A stretch of DNA of 7,039 nt from Clostridia bacterium (GTDB taxonomy: Bacteria; Bacillota; Clostridia; Oscillospirales; CAG-272), in contig JAKSPV010000074.1 of assembly GCA_024404475.1 (NCBI GenBank), positions 1 through 7,039 of the forward strand, in the 5' to 3' direction. Below are positions 5,305-7,039 of this stretch, in pieces. Made by a program: the position numbers and the translations under genes. The notes beneath the pieces are model-generated. The model searched no databases and had not been told where the DNA came from. It was given only the letters and a program-made list of their open reading frames with translations. Within the stretch, counting starts at the first letter, position 1. Each line of letters starts with the position of its first letter.

Positions 5305-6057
5305 ATGGGAAAACTCTTCCGCACCGAACTCCACTGCCACACGCGCACGGTCAGCCCCTGCGCCAACGCTGACCCCGAATATCTGATAGAGGATTACCGA
5401 AAACACGGCTACGACACGATCGTCGTCACCGATCACTTCAAGACGCGCGCGCTCCGGCAGAGCGCCTACCTCGTTGCCGTGCTCGAGTGACATTTCGTTC
5501 CTGACGGCTTCGCCCGCTCGATCTTCACGCGCTCCCGCATGGGGACGATGACGTGGGACGATACGGTCAGCTTCTTCGTCTCCGGCGCACAGTACCTCCG
5601 GCAGATCGCGCCGCCCGAAATGACGATTCTCCAGGGTGCGGAGCTCTGCATGCCCGGCGCGGGCAACGATTACCTGCTCTACGGCATCACGGAAGAATTC
5701 TTACGTGCGCATCCGGGCATTGACCGGATCACGAACCTCATCACGCTGCACAACCTGCTCTCGGCAAACGGGATTCTCCTCATCGAAGCGCACCCGTTCC
5801 GCAACGGCATGGCAATCATGGACCCGACGTGGGTGGACGGCGTCGAAGTCTACAACGGCGCGAAGAACCACAACTCCCGCAACGAGGTCGCGGAATTCTG
5901 GGCGGATCACTACTCGCTGATCAAGACGTCAGGTACCGACTACCACGATCCGTGCCACACGCCTGACGCCGGCATCCTGACCGAGGAGAAGATCACGTCT
6001 GTTTCCCAGCTCGTCCGCATTCTGAAAAGCGGCGAATATGACCTCATCCGCGAGTAA
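5305..6057 (+). pseudogene. PHP-domain phosphoesterase-like gene, interrupted by an in-frame TGA
   Basis: The frame beginning at ATG 5305 (GAGG site about 9 bases upstream) encodes a PHP metallo-hydrolase: LHCH (H10, H12), VTDHF (D43, H44), then TGA at 5488-5490, then the same frame continues to the TAA at 6055 with GAEL, IEAHPFRNGM and SGTDYHDPCHTPDAG, which supply the remaining metal ligands. Members usually hydrolyse phosphate esters or nucleic-acid phosphates; the substrate here is unknown. Without the stop the product would be about 250 residues. The stretch 5440-5496 (57 bp, 19 codons) looks inserted: it lies between GATCACTTC (DHF) and TGACATTTC (stop-HF), and joining DHF directly to VPDGFARSIF gives a smooth sequence of about 231 residues. 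The promoter and both halves look otherwise intact, so the loss is recent, or the TGA is an assembly error. Translation could restart at ATG 5539 (172 residues), but no ribosome binding site is seen and the HXH and DH ligands would be lost. Confidence 0.8.
5440..5496 (+). other. Apparent 57-bp in-frame insertion carrying the stop codon in the PHP gene
   Basis: The segment is flanked by similar sequences (CACTTC before it, CATTTC at its end), each coding HF in the PHP frame. It contains a hairpin (GCGCTC, loop CGGCA, GAGCGC; 5449-5465) and the TGA at 5488. Its length is a multiple of three, so the downstream frame is kept. No second copy is visible in the window. Its status as an insertion rests on the reading of the protein family and was not aligned. 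Confidence 0.45.
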
Positions 6058-6142
6058 AGGGTGCAAAAAAGGCCAAAAAACGGAGAAAATCAAAGCATTC
6101 CGGATGCTAAATTAAAATAATCGGATTTTTTTCAAAAAACTA
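6058..6142. other. Intergenic stretch between the PHP gene and rplM, no convincing terminator
   Basis: AT-rich and A-rich. A 5-bp hairpin (AGCAT, loop TCCGG, ATGCT) is present but has no T-run directly after it; a run of seven T sits about 25 bases downstream without a good stem before it. If the PHP transcript ends here, the signal is weak or Rho-dependent. Confidence 0.4.
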
Positions 6143-6171
6143 TTGACAAGGCAAAAAGGGCGTGCTATAAT
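6143..6171 (+). promoter_or_regulatory. Strong promoter of the rplM-rpsI operon
   Basis: Perfect TTGACA (6143-6148) and perfect TATAAT (6166-6171) with 17 bases between them, plus an extended -10 TG (6163-6164) one base upstream. This fits a highly expressed ribosomal protein operon. The 5' leader is about 40 bases. Confidence 0.95.
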
Positions 6172-6199
6172 CATCGGGCACGACAAAAAAAGATAAATT

Positions 6200-6213
6200 A
6201 TCGGAGGAACGAT
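6200..6213 (+). promoter_or_regulatory. rplM ribosome binding site within a small hairpin loop
   Basis: The GGAGGA site (6203-6208) stands 8 bases before the rplM ATG. The flanking ATCG (6200-6203) and CGAT (6210-6213) can pair, placing most of the site in the loop. Firmicutes are known to have a short L13 leader that L13 may bind; this element could be its equivalent, but a 4-bp stem can also arise by chance. Confidence 0.35.
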
Positions 6214-6216
6214 CAA

Positions 6217-6645
6217 ATGTCCACTTACATGGCAAAAGCCGAGACCGTGGAACGCAAATGGTACGTTCTGGACGCAGCGAACAAGCCCCTCGGCAAGACC
6301 GCTGTCGCAGCCGCCAACATCCTTCGCGGCAAGCACCGTCCGGAATTCACCCCCCACGTTGACTGCGGCGAATTCGTCATCATCATCAACGCATCCAAGG
6401 CAATTCTGACCGGCAACAAGCTCAATCAGAAAGAGTACATCACGCACTCCGGCTACATCGGCGGTCTGCACCGTGTCTCTTACCGCGAGCTGATGGCTAC
6501 GCGTCCCGAGTTCGCTATGGAGCTCGCCGTCAAGGGTATGCTCCCGCACAACTCCATCGGCGCCAAGTCCTTCACCCGTCTGAAGGTCTACGCTGGTCCT
6601 GATCACAAGCAGGCAGCACAGCAGCCCACCCCGGTGGAATTTTAA
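6217..6645 (+). CDS. rplM: 50S ribosomal protein L13 (uL13)
   Basis: A 142-residue protein of the expected length. Family features run along the whole length: ERKWYVLDAANKPLGKTAVAAANILRGKHRPEF near the N-terminus, GEFVIIINASKAILTGNK in the middle, and a C-terminal AVKGMLPHNSIGAKSFTRLKVYAGPDH block. L13 binds 23S rRNA early in large-subunit assembly. The start is set by GGAGGA 8 bases upstream; MSTYMAKAE is followed by the conserved body. It is the first gene of the operon with rpsI 20 bases downstream, the usual bacterial order. Codon use is dominated by C-ending codons as in a highly expressed gene. Confidence 0.98.
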   Translation: MSTYMAKAETVERKWYVLDAANKPLGKTAVAAANILRGKHRPEFTPHVDCGEFVIIINASKAILTGNKLNQKEYITHSGYIGGLHRVSYRELMATRPEFAMELAVKGMLPHNSIGAKSFTRLKVYAGPDHKQAAQQPTPVEF

Positions 6646-6665
6646 GGAAAGGATGAGTGCAGACA

Positions 6666-7039
6666 ATGTATACGAGTGCTAAACCTTATTTCTACGGCAC
6701 CGGCAGAAGAAAGAGCTCTGTCGCACGCGTCCGTCTTTACCCGGGTACCGGCAGCGTGACCATCAACGGCCGCACCATTGACGAGTACTTCGGTCTCCAG
6801 ACCATGAACCTCATCGTCAGCCAGCCCTTCGCCATCACCGGCACCGAGGGCAAGTTTGACGTCGTTGTGAACGTCCGCGGCGGCGGCTTTGCCGGCCAGG
6901 CAGGCGCTATCCGTCACGGCATTTCCCGTGCTCTGCTCCTTGCAGACGACAGCTTCCGTTCTCCCCTCAAGAAGGCCGGCTTCCTGATGCGCGACCCTCG
7001 TATGAAGGAAAGAAAGAAGTACGGTCTCAAAGGCGCACG
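6666..7039 (+). CDS. rpsI: 30S ribosomal protein S9 (uS9), C-terminus cut by window edge
   Basis: The first 124 codons are present; comparison with the usual length near 130 suggests only a handful of C-terminal residues are missing, including the basic tail that reaches the P-site tRNA. Family features: YFYGTGRRKSSVARVRLYPGTG, ITINGRTIDEYFG, VNVRGGGFAGQAGAIRHGISRALL and MRDPRMKERKKYGLKGA. It is co-transcribed with rplM. The start is somewhat uncertain: ATG 6666 gives the expected N-terminus (MYTSAKPYFYG), but the best Shine-Dalgarno-like bases (AAGGAAAGG, 6644-6652) are 13 bases away. An in-frame GTG at 6657 would have better spacing and add three residues. Confidence 0.97.
   Translation, partial: MYTSAKPYFYGTGRRKSSVARVRLYPGTGSVTINGRTIDEYFGLQTMNLIVSQPFAITGTEGKFDVVVNVRGGGFAGQAGAIRHGISRALLLADDSFRSPLKKAGFLMRDPRMKERKKYGLKGA

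Noticed and set aside
5488..5490. Use of TGA as a sense codon by a recoded organism
   Set aside because: Tryptophan is TGG in the other genes, and TGA is used as a normal stop by the sigma factor gene.
5433..5490. Inversion of the segment in the PHP gene, suggested by TCACT at one end and AGTGA at the other
   Set aside because: Turning the segment around in place produces another in-frame stop (TAG), so inversion does not restore the gene, while deletion does.
5488..5530. In-frame TGA of the PHP gene as a selenocysteine codon
   Set aside because: The downstream bases form only a weak 3-bp GGC/GCC hairpin, not a convincing bacterial SECIS, and the position is not a known PHP active-site residue.
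6098..6137. Terminator after the PHP gene
   Set aside because: The 5-bp hairpin is far from the T-run and no better stem can be drawn next to the T-run.

Overview
The window looks like chromosomal DNA of a GC-rich Firmicute, most likely a clostridial (Oscillospiraceae-like) anaerobe. The evidence is a T-box leader RNA, a DUF1846 protein, strong GGAGG-type ribosome binding sites, consensus vegetative promoters, and an L13-S9 ribosomal operon of clostridial style. No mobile element, CRISPR array, tRNA or rRNA was seen.

Layout. The left three quarters is transcribed leftwards (minus strand). At the left edge is a partial membrane anti-sigma-like gene (1-237), coupled by an ATGA overlap to an ECF-type sigma factor gene (234-806). 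Next is a single-gene unit for a DUF1846/UPF0371 protein (912-2393), with a near-consensus promoter, an upstream 22-bp palindrome and its own terminator. Then comes a 760-residue multidomain protein (2564-4846) that joins an XRE-type helix-turn-helix, a cupin and a full acyl-CoA synthetase. It ends at a strong terminator and lies behind a T-box riboswitch (about 4875-5143) whose specifier reads as AUC, isoleucine. The right part is transcribed rightwards. A PHP-domain phosphoesterase-like gene (5305-6057), with a strong promoter of its own, is interrupted by an in-frame TGA. Then rplM (L13, 6217-6645) and rpsI (S9, from 6666, cut by the window edge) follow a perfect consensus promoter.

How the parts may work together. 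The most interesting locus is the T-box plus HTH-cupin-acyl-CoA synthetase. T-boxes normally sense uncharged tRNA and switch on aminoacyl-tRNA synthetase, amino-acid biosynthesis or transport genes. An isoleucine T-box in front of an acid-activating enzyme suggests salvage of a branched-chain acid (for example 2-methylbutyrate) towards isoleucine by reductive carboxylation, a route known in anaerobes. The fused HTH and cupin would add a second, ligand-responsive layer of control. This is inference from sequence only. The PHP gene seems to carry a 57-bp in-frame insertion that brings in the stop codon; removing it restores a continuous, normal-looking PHP protein.
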